Positions 17,375 through 27,336 are shown, counted from the stretch's first letter. The stretch: 64,000 nucleotides of DNA from Streptomyces torulosus (GCF_001419765.1 NZ_LIRK01000204.1:1-64000); one strand, 5' to 3'. Notes: generated by a model not told the origin, from the letters alone. Translations and numbers: made by a program.

Positions 17375-18163
17375 TCAGGCCTTCAGCGCCGCCTTGTCCC
17401 CCATCACGATCACCGGGTGCGCGGCCGGATCGAGGGTGCGCAACAGGTACTCCATCCCCGACTTGCTCAGGCTGACGCAGGCCGACGTTCCGCTGCCGTG
17501 GTCCATGTGCAGCCAGATGCTGCCGCCCTTCGACTGACCCTCGGGGCGCGTGGGGTCGATCGGCGAGGTGCCCTTGACGCGGTTGTAGTCGATGGCGATG
17601 ACGTAGTCGAAGTCGTTCCAGTGCGACTTCGCCCAGTAGTGCGGCGCCTGGAACGACGGCGACTGGCTGTACGGCAGCTTCGCCCCCGGATCGGCGAGGA
17701 CACCGCCCGCGTCGCTGAGCGTGAACACCCCCACGGGGCTGCGCTTGTCACCCTCGTGATGGTCGGCCGTCCAACCCTTCTTGCCGTTGTGGCCCAGCCA
17801 GGTCCTGGCTTCCTTCCAGGCGGAACCGCTCTTCGTGTACAGGACGATCTTGGAGTCGGCGTCGTTCACGCCCTCTCCGTAGACGGCCACGACCTGACGG
17901 GAGTCGGCGGGGATCCGCTTCTGAAGGCGGTCGCCCACGTCGGGAATACGGGTCGGATCGGCCTTGCGCGCCTCGGAATGCCCCGCCCTGTCACCCGAGT
18001 CCGTGTCGCCCTTGCCCGTCCCGGCCGAACCGCCGCACGCCGCCAGCGACACCACCAGCACCCCGCAGACCACCATCGCCGCCCCGGCTCGCCTCACGCC
18101 CTCGACCCCGCTCGCACCGCCGACCGCCCCACACCTCGTACCGCCTATTCGCATGCGCTCCAT
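17375..18163 (-). CDS. L,D-transpeptidase-like lipoprotein
   Basis: A 262-residue lipoprotein with a hydrophobic signal ending in the lipobox SLAAC, a Lys/Asp/Gly-rich linker and a YkuD-type catalytic domain. The core reads GSIWLHMDHGSGTSACVSLS: the His, and a Cys in S-A-C-V, correspond to the H...S-x-G-C motif, with Ala replacing the usual Gly. Family role: 3-3 cross-linking of peptidoglycan or attachment of proteins to it. ATG codons at 18163 and 18154 are both possible starts; 18163 is used. Confidence 0.82.
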   Translation of the reverse strand: MERMRIGGTRCGAVGGASGVEGVRRAGAAMVVCGVLVVSLAACGGSAGTGKGDTDSGDRAGHSEARKADPTRIPDVGDRLQKRIPADSRQVVAVYGEGVNDADSKIVLYTKSGSAWKEARTWLGHNGKKGWTADHHEGDKRSPVGVFTLSDAGGVLADPGAKLPYSQSPSFQAPHYWAKSHWNDFDYVIAIDYNRVKGTSPIDPTRPEGQSKGGSIWLHMDHGSGTSACVSLSKSGMEYLLRTLDPAAHPVIVMGDKAALKA

Positions 18164-18369
18164 CGTCGCACCGCACGCCGACTCTCTGCGTCCACCGCCC
18201 CCGCGCACCCGGCGTCACAAGGGCTGTCCAGGCCGAAACTTTGCCCGGCGACGGAAAACCGTTTGCCTCCGACCATGCGGTGACGCGAACCTTTCACGGC
18301 CGGTCGCCGGGCCCCGTCGCCCCTTTTGCACCCTTTCCCCCCTCCTCTGACACGACCCACAGGGACGTC

Positions 18370-20226
18370 ATGCAGATTCAAGACCTTCCGTTCCAAGACC
18401 CCGGCGTGCCGGACGCACGCTCGGGTCCCCGATTCCTGTGGTGGCTGGGCCGCAACCAGCTCGGCGGACAGCTCAAGGCGCTGGCGTGGGGAGTGCTGCA
18501 CTTCACCTCCGTGGCCGGACTGCCGTTCTGTGTCGGCGTCGCCATCGAGGCCGTGGTCGCCCGCTCCGGCACCCGACTGGCCCTCTCGGGCGCGCTGCTG
18601 GCGCTGTGCGGCTTCACCATCGCGCTCGGCGACACCTTCCTGCACCGCACCGCGGTCACCAACTGGATCACCGCCGCCGCCCGCGTCCAGCAGCTCCTGG
18701 CCCGCAAGACGGCGCAGCTCGGCTCCGCGCTGACCCGCCGGGTGGCGGCCGGCGAGGTCGTCGCCGTCTCCACCGGCGACGTCGAGAAGATCGGCTGGTT
18801 CGTCGAGGCCGTCTCCCGCTTCACCGCGGCGGCGCTCACCGTGGTGTTGGTCTGTGTCGCCCTGGTGGTCTACCAGCCCGCGCTCGGCATCGTCGTCGCC
18901 ATCGGCGTGCCCGTGCTCGCACTCGCCGTGCTGCCGCTGCTGCCCCGCGCGACCCGGCGCGCCGACGAACAGCGCGAGAAGGCAGGACGCGCCACCGAAC
19001 TGGCCTCGGACACCGTGGCGGGCCTGCGCGTGCTGCGCGGCATCGGCGGCGAGGACCTCTTCCTCGACCGCTACCGCCGCGCCTCCCAGGAGGTCCGCCA
19101 CGCCGCCGTCCGCAGCGCGCGTATGTGGGCCCTGATCTCCGCCATCCAGGTCCTGCTGCCGGGGCTGCTGATGATCGCGGTCGTCTGGTACGGCGTGGGT
19201 CTCGCCCGCGACGGCCGGATCACCGTCGGCGAACTCGTCACCGTGTACAGCGCGGTGATGCTGCTGGGGTACCCCCTCAGGCACTTCGAGGAGATCGCGA
19301 TGGCGTACTCCTTCTCCCGCCCCTCCGCCAAACGGGCCGCACGGGTGCTGTCCCTGGAGCGGGCCACCGCCACCGAGGGGTCACGCGAGGCCGCCGTGCC
19401 GTCCGGGGACCTGTACGATCCGGCGACCGGACTGCTCGCCCCCGCCGGACGTCTCACCGCCGTGGTGTGCGGCGACCCCGACGCCGCCGGGCGGCTCGCG
19501 GAACGGCTCGGCGGGCACGCCCCGGAGGAGGGCACGTCGGTATTCCTGGCCGGTGTCCCCCTCGACGAACTGCCGCTCGACTCCGCCCGCACGGCCGTCC
19601 TCGTCCAGGACAAGGACCCGGTGCTGCTCTCCGGCACCCTCCGCGAGCTGCTCGACGTACCCGCCTCCGGCGACGTCACCGCCGAGGAGGCGCTGGCCGC
19701 CGCCCAGTGCGGTGACGTCCTGGAGGCCCTGGCGCAGGGCTCGTTGGACGCCGAGGACCCACTGGACGCGCGCATCACCGAACGCGGCCGGTCCCTGTCC
19801 GGTGGCCAGCGCCAACGGCTGGCCCTGGCCCGCTCCCTGATCACGGACCCCGAGGTCCTGGTCCTGGACGAGCCGACCTCCGCCGTCGACTCCCACACCG
19901 AGGCGAGGATCGCGGACGGCATCCGGTCCCTCCGCGAGGGCCGCACGACGGTCGTCCTCACCTCCTCCCCGCTCCTCCTCGACCTCGCCGAACGCGTGGT
20001 CCTGGTGCACGAGGGCGAGGTCGCCGCGGTGGGCGTGCACCGCGAACTCGTGCGCAAGGAGCCGCGATACCGGGCCGTCGTCACCCGCGAGACGGACGAG
20101 GAGACCGCCGCGCACGCCCTGGGGAAGGACGGTGCCGCGCGGCGCGAGGACGCCGTGCCGAAGGACCGCAGGACCGCGCTCAGCGATGTGCTGGACGAAC
20201 TGGAAGAAATCGAGGAGACCGCATGA
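18370..20226 (+). CDS. ABC exporter subunit 1 with degenerate nucleotide-binding site
   Basis: A 618-residue half-transporter. The six-helix membrane domain is normal, but in the ATPase the Walker A is replaced by CGDPDAAGRLAERL, with no GK(S/T), and the H-loop His by Ser (LTSSP). The signature LSGGQRQR and Walker B LVLDEPTSAVD are intact. It cannot hydrolyse ATP alone. Its stop overlaps the start of the next gene (ATGA), and the partner has the complementary defect, so they form an obligate heterodimer. Start chosen at ATG 18370 after AGGGA. Substrate unknown. Confidence 0.9.
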   Translation: MQIQDLPFQDPGVPDARSGPRFLWWLGRNQLGGQLKALAWGVLHFTSVAGLPFCVGVAIEAVVARSGTRLALSGALLALCGFTIALGDTFLHRTAVTNWITAAARVQQLLARKTAQLGSALTRRVAAGEVVAVSTGDVEKIGWFVEAVSRFTAAALTVVLVCVALVVYQPALGIVVAIGVPVLALAVLPLLPRATRRADEQREKAGRATELASDTVAGLRVLRGIGGEDLFLDRYRRASQEVRHAAVRSARMWALISAIQVLLPGLLMIAVVWYGVGLARDGRITVGELVTVYSAVMLLGYPLRHFEEIAMAYSFSRPSAKRAARVLSLERATATEGSREAAVPSGDLYDPATGLLAPAGRLTAVVCGDPDAAGRLAERLGGHAPEEGTSVFLAGVPLDELPLDSARTAVLVQDKDPVLLSGTLRELLDVPASGDVTAEEALAAAQCGDVLEALAQGSLDAEDPLDARITERGRSLSGGQRQRLALARSLITDPEVLVLDEPTSAVDSHTEARIADGIRSLREGRTTVVLTSSPLLLDLAERVVLVHEGEVAAVGVHRELVRKEPRYRAVVTRETDEETAAHALGKDGAARREDAVPKDRRTALSDVLDELEEIEETA

Positions 20227-22004
20227 TCGGCGTGGCGCCACCGGCGTACGACCCGGCCGCCCCGACGACGGCGAACACCCTGCCCGTCGGCGCCCCCGCG
20301 ACCGTCCGCGCCTACGTGGCCGAACTGTTCCGCCGCCACCGCCGGGCCTTCGCCCTGCTCATCGCCGTCAACACCATCGCCGTCGTGGCCTCGATGGCGG
20401 GCCCCTACCTGCTGGGCGAACTCGTCGAACGGGTCTCCGACGGGGCTCGCGAACTCCATCTGGAGCTGACCGCCGGAGTGTTCGTCGTCGCCCTCGTCGT
20501 CCAGGCGGTGTTCGTACGGGAGGTGCGGCTACGCGGGGCCATGCTGGGTGAGCGGATGCTGGCCGATCTGCGCGAGGACTTCCTCGTCCGGTCGGTCGGC
20601 CTGCCGCCGGGGGTCCTGGAGCGGGCCGGGACGGGTGACCTGCTGTCTCGGATCACCACCGACATCGACCGCCTCGCCAACGCGATGCGCGAGGCCGTGC
20701 CGCAGCTGGCGATCGGCGTGGTCTGGGTGGCCCTCCTCCTCGGCGGGCTCGCGGTGACGGCTCCGCCGCTGGCGCTCGCCGTCCTGCTGGCCCTGCCCCT
20801 GCTGGTGGCGGGCTGCCGCTGGTACTTCAAACGGGCGCCCTCCGCCTACCGCTCCGAGTCCGCCGGGTACGCGGCCGTCGCCGCCGTCCTCGCGGAGACC
20901 GTCGACGCCGGGCGCACCGTCGAGGCCCACCGCCTCGGCGCGCGCCGCATCGAGCTGTCCAACCAGCGCATCCGCGAGTGGACCGCCTGGGAGCGGTACA
21001 CCCTGTGGCTGCGCTCGGTGCTCTTCCCGGTCATCAACTTCACCCACACCATGGTCCTCGGCGCGGTCCTGATCGTCGGCGGTGTGTTCGTGCTCCAGGG
21101 CTGGATCGGGCTGGGCCAGCTGACGACGGGCGCCCTGATCGCCCAGATGCTCGTCGAGCCGGTGAACCTCATCCTGCGCTGGTACGACGAGCTGCAGGTC
21201 GCCGAGGTGTCGCTGGCCCGGCTGGTCGGCGTCCGGGACATCGAACCGGGCGCGGGCGACCCGGACGTGGCCCCCGACGGACGCCATGTCCACGCCGAGC
21301 AGGTGCGCTTCGGGTACCGCGAGGGCGTCGACGTGCTGCGCAAGGTGTCGCTGGAGGTCGCGCCCGGCACCCGGCTGGCCCTCGTCGGCCCGTCCGGGGC
21401 GGGCAAGTCCACCCTGGGCAGGCTCCTCGCCGGCATCTACGCGCCCCGCGACGGTCGGATCACCCTCGGCGGTGCCGAACTGTCCCGGATGCCCGCCGAG
21501 GACATCCGCTCCCACGTGGCCCTCGTCAACCAGGAGCACCACGTCTTCGTCGGCTCCCTGCGCGACAACCTGCGGCTCGCCCGCACCCACGCCGAGGACG
21601 CCGAGTTGTGGGCGGCACTCGGCGCGGTCGACGCCGATTCCTGGGCGCGGGCGCTCGACGACGGCCTGGACACCGAGGTCGGCTCGGGCGGGTTCACACT
21701 CACCCCGGCGCAGGCCCAGCAGATCGCGCTGGCCCGGCTGGTCCTCGCCGACCCGCACACCCTGGTCCTGGACGAGGCGACCTCGCTCCTCGACCCGCGT
21801 GCGGCCCGGCATCTGGAACGCTCCCTCGCCCGTGTCCTCGACGGCCGCACCGTCGTCGCCATCGCCCACCGTCTGCACACCGCCCACGACGCCGACGTCA
21901 TCGCCGTCGTCGAGAACGGCCGCATCAGCGAGCTGGGCAGCCATGACCAGCTCGTCGCGGCGGACGGCGCGTACGCGGCACTGTGGCGGTCCTGGCACGG
22001 CTGA
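20223..22004 (+). CDS. ABC exporter subunit 2 with degenerate signature motif
   Basis: A 593-residue half-transporter with six membrane helices and an ATPase with canonical Walker A (GPSGAGKST), Walker B (LVLDEATSLLD) and H-loop (IAHRLHTAH), but signature LTPAQAQQ instead of LSGGQ. Pairing its Walker A with subunit 1's intact signature makes one competent site; the other site is doubly defective. Such asymmetric exporters are a known class. It follows subunit 1 with a 4-nt overlap and ends in a strong terminator. Confidence 0.9.
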   Translation: MIGVAPPAYDPAAPTTANTLPVGAPATVRAYVAELFRRHRRAFALLIAVNTIAVVASMAGPYLLGELVERVSDGARELHLELTAGVFVVALVVQAVFVREVRLRGAMLGERMLADLREDFLVRSVGLPPGVLERAGTGDLLSRITTDIDRLANAMREAVPQLAIGVVWVALLLGGLAVTAPPLALAVLLALPLLVAGCRWYFKRAPSAYRSESAGYAAVAAVLAETVDAGRTVEAHRLGARRIELSNQRIREWTAWERYTLWLRSVLFPVINFTHTMVLGAVLIVGGVFVLQGWIGLGQLTTGALIAQMLVEPVNLILRWYDELQVAEVSLARLVGVRDIEPGAGDPDVAPDGRHVHAEQVRFGYREGVDVLRKVSLEVAPGTRLALVGPSGAGKSTLGRLLAGIYAPRDGRITLGGAELSRMPAEDIRSHVALVNQEHHVFVGSLRDNLRLARTHAEDAELWAALGAVDADSWARALDDGLDTEVGSGGFTLTPAQAQQIALARLVLADPHTLVLDEATSLLDPRAARHLERSLARVLDGRTVVAIAHRLHTAHDADVIAVVENGRISELGSHDQLVAADGAYAALWRSWHG

Positions 22005-22024
22005 GCCGGTTCCCGACCGGCTCA
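22002..22024 (+). terminator. Terminator overlapping the exporter stop codon
   Basis: TGAGCCGGT and ACCGGCTCA are perfect 9-bp arms around TCCCG; the first TGA is the stop codon of the second exporter subunit. Confidence 0.7.
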
Positions 22025-22469
22025 GGAGGCCGCCGTCTCCGAGCCGGTCCTCGCAGACAGGGCCGCCCGTCGGCCGGCCGCGCTCTGTCGGCTGTCGCGC
22101 ACGCCCTGTCGTGGGCCGGCGGGTGTTCCGCCGCATCACCACCGGCTCGTGGGCCACGGCCGCCTTCTCCACGCCGTCCCCGGTCCGGACCGTCGGGGGC
22201 GGTGCGGGCGGCGGCGCCGGTGACGCCGCACGGTCGCCGCACCGCCACGACGCGGGCCGCGCGGCCGAGGCCGAGTGCCCGCTCGCTTCCGGGGCCCGTC
22301 CCCTGACGTTGCGTGGTGCCGACGGCGAGTGGAACTCTGGTGGTGGGCACTGATTCGGGGGACGCCCGTGAACCGCCCGGTTCGCGGGGGTCGGACCGTC
22401 GCCCAGGGGTTCGCGCGCCCACCGTCGCCGCACGGTGGCACCGGGCCCGTCCCACCACTGGAGGTACCC
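22025..22469. other. Intergenic region, no convincing gene
   Basis: About 445 bp between the exporter terminator and the next gene. Open frames on both strands are Arg/Pro/Ala-rich with no recognisable motif. No clear promoter hexamers. A gene remnant too decayed to recognise is possible. Confidence 0.5.
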
Positions 22470-22940
22470 GTGGACAGAGCCGGCGGATGGGGAGACGACG
22501 TCTACCAGCCGGATGGATCGGAGATCCAGGACGACGCCGGGCTGCTGGACGCCGAGGACACCCTGGTCGCCGACGGTGTGGACGACCCGCTCGACCGGGG
22601 CTGGTCGCCACCGGAGCGGCCATGGGCGGTGGAGCACACCGGTGTGACCGCCGCGGAGCGGCTGCGCGGCGAGACCTTGGAGCAGCGGCTCGCGGAGGAG
22701 CTGCCGGACGTCACCTCGGTCGACGGGGACGGCATCGGCGACGCCCAGGACACCGACGGTGAGCTGCTGGACAACGAGGTGGGAGGGCTTCGCTCGGGCC
22801 GTCTCGTCGCCCCCGACGAAGGTGCGCACGAGGACGAGGAGAGTGGGCTGATCGCCACCGACGTGGGCATCGACGGCGCGGCCGCCTCCGCCGAGGAGGC
22901 CGCGATGCACATCGTGGACGAGGACTCGGTGTCGGGCTGA
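22470..22940 (+). CDS. DUF5709-like acidic protein
   Basis: A 156-residue, strongly acidic, probably cytoplasmic protein with no signal or membrane segment. The DDVYQPDGSEIQDDAGLLDAEDTL opening, the central RGWSPPERPWAVEHTGVTA and the EEAAMHIVDE tail are the pattern of a small Streptomyces family of unknown function, called DUF5709 here from memory. GTG at 22470 is chosen because GGAGG lies 5 nt upstream. Function unknown. Confidence 0.75.
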   Translation: MDRAGGWGDDVYQPDGSEIQDDAGLLDAEDTLVADGVDDPLDRGWSPPERPWAVEHTGVTAAERLRGETLEQRLAEELPDVTSVDGDGIGDAQDTDGELLDNEVGGLRSGRLVAPDEGAHEDEESGLIATDVGIDGAAASAEEAAMHIVDEDSVSG

Positions 22941-22966
22941 CCTCGCCCGGCCGCCCGGCCGCGCTG

Positions 22967-23761
22967 TCAGATGACGTTCAGGGCCGCGGCCGCTCCCACG
23001 CCCCCGAGCACCATGAACACCGGCATGAGCACCCTCAGCTCCACCCAGCTGCCGGCCCGGAACCGCATCGCCTTGGGCGGACCGATCGGGTACCAGCGCT
23101 TGCGGCCCACCGGTATCGGCCACAGGATCGGGCAGCCCGAGACGGTCAGCGAATCGCCGATGTCGTGCACCAGCGCGCCCAGCAGGATCGGCAGACCGAG
23201 CCACAGGTACTCCTGGCCCGGCTCGGTGAACAGCCAGTCCGCCCCGTTGCCCGGCTTGTCCAGGACACCGGCGATGATCCAGGCACTGGTCGCCGCCAGC
23301 AGCCACACCAGCACGTCGCTGCTCGACCCGCGGGCCGCCCGCCACAGCAGCCCTTCGATCGCCAGCACCAGGTGCACGAACAGGATGGCCAGCACCGCCC
23401 AGCGGCCACCCATCATCGCCATGGCCGAGGCCCCCGCGCCGAGCAGCACCGCCCACAGCCAGGTGTGGGTGAGCGTGCGGTGCCCGCCTGAGCGGCGTGG
23501 GTCGCCCTGCTTCTTCGTCGCCTTGTAGACGGCGTACGAGAGCTTGTCGACGATCTCGCACACCCAGCGGGACAGCGGGCCGAAGGAACGGGAGATCGTC
23601 GCCGCCTTGTGGTCCAGGTCCGGGGCGAGCGCGGCGCCCGCGCAGATCAGCGCACCGGCCAGGAGGACCGGCCAGGGCATGGTGTGCCCGGTCGCGGCTG
23701 CCGCCGCCCCTACGCCGAGCCAGGCCGCGGCCCCGGACAGTGAGTGTGCTGGTCCCATCAT
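22967..23761 (-). CDS. Membrane metal-dependent hydrolase (YdjM/LexA-binding type)
   Basis: A 264-residue protein with four to five membrane segments. Conserved polar motifs sit at HSLSG near the N-terminus, APDLDHK, GGHRTLTH and LVHDIGDSLTVSG, matching the YdjM-like putative metal-dependent hydrolase family. The biochemical role is not established. It is divergent from the helicase gene. ATG 23761 is taken; ATG 23779 would add six residues but has an AAGGA with no spacing. Confidence 0.78.
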   Translation of the reverse strand: MMGPAHSLSGAAAWLGVGAAAAATGHTMPWPVLLAGALICAGAALAPDLDHKAATISRSFGPLSRWVCEIVDKLSYAVYKATKKQGDPRRSGGHRTLTHTWLWAVLLGAGASAMAMMGGRWAVLAILFVHLVLAIEGLLWRAARGSSSDVLVWLLAATSAWIIAGVLDKPGNGADWLFTEPGQEYLWLGLPILLGALVHDIGDSLTVSGCPILWPIPVGRKRWYPIGPPKAMRFRAGSWVELRVLMPVFMVLGGVGAAAALNVI

Positions 23762-23927
23762 GGCCGTGCCCCGCCCCATTCCTTCTGTGCCGCTGTCCAG
23801 TTGCCCCGGGCCGCTGTCCAGTTGTCCACGTGCGTCGACGCTCCGTCGGCGCCACAGCGTAGCGTTCGCGATCTTCGGCCGGGTATCCGATTCCCGCCTT
23901 GGGGGCGCGGGCAGGCAAGATGGGGGC

Positions 23928-26441
23928 GTGACCCTCATCGATCAGCTGCCGCGGACCGCCGACCCCGACGCCCTCTACGAAGCCTTCGAGTCGTGGGCCG
24001 TGGAACGCGGTCTCACCCTCTACCCCCATCAGGAGGAGGCGCTCATCGAGGTGGTCTCCGGCGCGAACGTGATCGTGTCGACGCCCACCGGCTCCGGCAA
24101 GAGCATGATCGCGGCGGGCGCGCACTTCGCCGCCCTCGCCCGTGACGAGGTCACCTTCTACACCGCCCCGATCAAGGCCCTGGTCTCGGAGAAGTTCTTC
24201 GAGCTGTGCAAGATCTTCGGTACCGAGAACGTCGGCATGCTCACCGGCGACGCGTCCGTGAACGCCGACGCCCCCGTCATCTGCTGCACCGCCGAGGTCC
24301 TGGCCTCCATCGCGTTGCGCGACGGCAGGAACGCCGATGTCGGCCAGGTCGTCATGGACGAGTTCCACTTCTACGCGGAGGCCGACCGCGGCTGGGCCTG
24401 GCAGATCCCCATCCTGGAGCTGCCGCAGGCCCAGTTCATCCTGATGTCGGCGACCCTCGGCGACGTCTCGATGTTCGAGAAGGACCTCACCCGGCGCACC
24501 GGCCGTCCCACCTCCGTGGTCCGCTCGGCCACCCGCCCGGTGCCGCTGTCGTACGAATACGTCCTGACGCCGCTGACGGAGACTCTCACGGAGCTGCTCG
24601 CCACCAAGCAGGCGCCCGTCTACATCGTGCACTTCACGCAGGCGCAGGCCGTGGAGCGGGCGCAGGCGCTGATGAGTATCAACATGTGCACGCGGGAGGA
24701 GAAGGACCAGATCGCCGAGCTGATCGGCAACTTCCGGTTCACCACCAAGTTCGGCCGCAATCTCTCCCGTTACGTCCGGCACGGTATCGGTGTGCACCAT
24801 GCCGGGATGCTGCCCAAGTACCGACGTCTGGTGGAGAAGCTGGCCCAAGCCGGTCTCTTGAAGGTCATCTGCGGCACTGACACGCTCGGCGTCGGCGTCA
24901 ACGTCCCCATCCGCACGGTGCTGTTCACCGCGCTGACGAAGTACGACGGCAGCCGGGTGCGGACGCTGCGCGCCCGTGAGTTCCACCAGATCGCGGGGCG
25001 CGCCGGGCGGGCGGGCTTCGACACCGCCGGGTTCGTGGTGGCGCAGGCGCCCGAGCACGTCATCGAGAACGAGAAGGCGCTCGCGAAGGCGGGCGACGAT
25101 CCGAAGAAGCGCCGCAAGGTGGTCCGCAAGAAGGCGCCCGAGGGGTTCGTCGGCTGGACGGAGAACACCTTCGAGAAGCTCATCGCCTCCGATCCTGAGC
25201 CTCTCACGTCCCGTTTCCGGGTGACACACACGATGCTGCTGTCGGTGATCGCCCGGCCCGGCAACGCCTTCGAGGCGATGCGACGGCTGCTGGAGGACAA
25301 CCACGAGCCACGCAAGCAGCAGCTGCGCCACATCCGGCGGGCCATCGCCATCTACCGTTCGCTGCTCGACGGCGGCATCGTCGAGAAGCTGGACGAGCCG
25401 GACGCCGAGGGCCGCATCGTCCGTCTGACGGTCGATCTGCAGCAGGACTTCGCGCTCAACCAGCCGCTGTCCACCTTCGCGCTGGCCGCGTTCGAGCTGC
25501 TCGACCCGGAGTCGCCGTCGTACGCCCTGGACATGGTCTCCGTGGTGGAGTCGACGCTCGACGACCCGCGACAGATCCTCGCGGCCCAGCAGAACAAGGC
25601 ACGCGGTGAGGCCGTGGCGGCGATGAAGGCGGACGGCGTCGAGTACGAGGAGCGCATGGAGCGGCTCCAGGACGTCACCTACCCCAAGCCGCTGGAGGAG
25701 TTGCTCTTCCACGCGTACAACACGTACCGCAAGAGCCACCCGTGGGTCGGCGACCACCCGCTGTCCCCGAAGTCGGTGATCCGGGACATGTACGAACGGG
25801 CACTCTCCTTCACCGAGTTGGTGTCCTACTACGAGCTGGCCCGCACCGAGGGCATCGTGCTGCGCTACCTGGCCGGCGCCTACAAGACCCTCGATCACAC
25901 CGTCCCCGACGACCTGAAGTCGGACGACCTGGAGGATCTGATCGCCTGGCTCGGCGAGATGGTCCGCCAGGTCGACTCCAGCCTCCTCGACGAGTGGGAG
26001 CAGCTCGCCAACCCCGAGGAGATGACCGCCGAGGAGGCCCAGGAGAAGGCCGACCAGGTCAAGCCCGTCACCTCCAACGCGCGTGCCTTCCGCGTCCTCG
26101 TCCGCAACGCCATGTTCCGGCGTGTCGAGCTGGCCGCCCTCGACCAGGTCGACGAACTGGGCGAGTTGGACGCCGAGTCCGGCTGGGACGCCGAGCGGTG
26201 GGGCGAGGCGATGGACAAGTACTGGGACGAGTACGACGAGCTCGGCACCGGTCCCGATGCCCGAGGTCCTCGCCTGCTGATGATCGAGGAGGAGCCGCAG
26301 AACGGGCTGTGGCGCGTCCGTCAGACCTTCGCCGACCCGAACGGCGATCATGACTGGGGCATCAGCGCGGAGATCGACCTTGCGGCCTCCGACGCCGAGG
26401 GCCGCGCCGTCGTCCGGGTCACCGACGTCGGTCAACTGTGA
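23928..26441 (+). CDS. DEAD/DEAH-box superfamily 2 helicase (DUF3516 type)
   Basis: An 837-residue SF2 helicase. Motif I is TPTGSGKSM (K58), motif II is MDEFHFY, motif III LMSATLG, then the RecA2 motifs IVHFTQAQA and QIAGRAGRAGFD. The C-terminal half is the conserved actinobacterial DUF3516 extension related to Ski2/Mtr4-like helicases. Proposed role: RNA unwinding or decay; specific substrate unknown. The GTG start at 23928 aligns with the conserved LIDQLPRTADPDALYEAFESW opening. It is 19 nt from the TesB gene, so probably co-transcribed. Confidence 0.9.
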   Translation: MTLIDQLPRTADPDALYEAFESWAVERGLTLYPHQEEALIEVVSGANVIVSTPTGSGKSMIAAGAHFAALARDEVTFYTAPIKALVSEKFFELCKIFGTENVGMLTGDASVNADAPVICCTAEVLASIALRDGRNADVGQVVMDEFHFYAEADRGWAWQIPILELPQAQFILMSATLGDVSMFEKDLTRRTGRPTSVVRSATRPVPLSYEYVLTPLTETLTELLATKQAPVYIVHFTQAQAVERAQALMSINMCTREEKDQIAELIGNFRFTTKFGRNLSRYVRHGIGVHHAGMLPKYRRLVEKLAQAGLLKVICGTDTLGVGVNVPIRTVLFTALTKYDGSRVRTLRAREFHQIAGRAGRAGFDTAGFVVAQAPEHVIENEKALAKAGDDPKKRRKVVRKKAPEGFVGWTENTFEKLIASDPEPLTSRFRVTHTMLLSVIARPGNAFEAMRRLLEDNHEPRKQQLRHIRRAIAIYRSLLDGGIVEKLDEPDAEGRIVRLTVDLQQDFALNQPLSTFALAAFELLDPESPSYALDMVSVVESTLDDPRQILAAQQNKARGEAVAAMKADGVEYEERMERLQDVTYPKPLEELLFHAYNTYRKSHPWVGDHPLSPKSVIRDMYERALSFTELVSYYELARTEGIVLRYLAGAYKTLDHTVPDDLKSDDLEDLIAWLGEMVRQVDSSLLDEWEQLANPEEMTAEEAQEKADQVKPVTSNARAFRVLVRNAMFRRVELAALDQVDELGELDAESGWDAERWGEAMDKYWDEYDELGTGPDARGPRLLMIEEEPQNGLWRVRQTFADPNGDHDWGISAEIDLAASDAEGRAVVRVTDVGQL

Positions 26442-26460
26442 GCACTGGAGAGGCCGGCAG

Positions 26461-27336
26461 ATGACGACCAACCCCGCCGAGCGGCTCGTCGACCTCCTCG
26501 ACCTGGAACAGATCGAGGTCAACATCTTCCGTGGGCGCAGCCCGCAGGAGTCCTTGCAGCGGGTCTTCGGTGGCCAGGTGGCCGGCCAGGCGCTGGTCGC
26601 CGCCGGACGCACCACCGAGGGCGACCGGCCTGTGCATTCGCTGCACGCGTACTTCCTCCGCCCGGGGCGTCCGGGGGTGCCGATCGTGTACCAGGTCGAG
26701 CGGGTCCGCGACGGGCGGTCGTTCACCACGCGTCGGGTCACCGCCGTGCAGCAGGGCCGCACGATCTTCAATCTGACCGCCTCCTTTCACAAGCCTGAAG
26801 AGGGGAGCTTCGAGCACCAGCTGCCGCCGGCCCGCGAGGTGCCGGACCCGGAGTCGCTGCCGACGCTGACGCAGGAGATCACCGATCATCTAGGCGCGCT
26901 GCCCGAGCAGTTGCAGCGCATGGCGCGGCGTCAGCCCTTCGACATCCGTTATGTCGACCGGCTGCGCTGGACCCCCGAGGAGGTCGAGCACGCGGAGCCG
27001 CGCAGCGCGGTGTGGATGCGGGCCGTGGGCCCTCTGGGGGACGATCCGCTCGTCCACACCTGCGCGCTGACGTACGCCAGCGACATGACCCTGCTGGATG
27101 CCGTCCGCCTTCCCATCGAGCCGTTGTGGGGACCGCGTGGCTTCGACATGGCGTCGCTGGACCACGCCATGTGGTTCCATCGGCCGTTCCGTGCGGACGA
27201 GTGGTTCCTGTACGACCAGGAGTCGCCGATCGCGGTGGGCGGACGTGGTCTGGCCCGTGGCCGCATCTACGACCTGGAGGGGCGTCTGCTCGTGTCGGTC
27301 GTCCAGGAGGGACTGTTCCGCAAGCTCGGTTCCTGA
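26461..27336 (+). CDS. tesB: Acyl-CoA thioesterase II
   Basis: A 291-residue double-hotdog thioesterase of the TesB family. Family blocks are VFGGQVAGQALVAA, HSLHAYFLRPGRP, TYASDMTLLD (catalytic Asp), SLDHAMWFHRPF and SVVQEGLFR (catalytic Gln). It hydrolyses acyl-CoA to free acid and CoA in the cytoplasm. The length matches E. coli TesB closely. It follows the helicase gene by 19 nt with GGAGAGG before ATG 26461. Confidence 0.92.
   Translation: MTTNPAERLVDLLDLEQIEVNIFRGRSPQESLQRVFGGQVAGQALVAAGRTTEGDRPVHSLHAYFLRPGRPGVPIVYQVERVRDGRSFTTRRVTAVQQGRTIFNLTASFHKPEEGSFEHQLPPAREVPDPESLPTLTQEITDHLGALPEQLQRMARRQPFDIRYVDRLRWTPEEVEHAEPRSAVWMRAVGPLGDDPLVHTCALTYASDMTLLDAVRLPIEPLWGPRGFDMASLDHAMWFHRPFRADEWFLYDQESPIAVGGRGLARGRIYDLEGRLLVSVVQEGLFRKLGS

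Noticed and set aside
22025-22469. A possible pseudogene upstream of the DUF5709-like gene.
   Set aside because: No stretch on either strand could be matched to a known family, so it is recorded as intergenic.
20529-26771. A 2,080-codon open frame on the minus strand.
   Set aside because: It runs antisense to the second exporter subunit, the DUF5709-like gene and the helicase. Its translation is low-complexity with no domain, an artefact of high GC.
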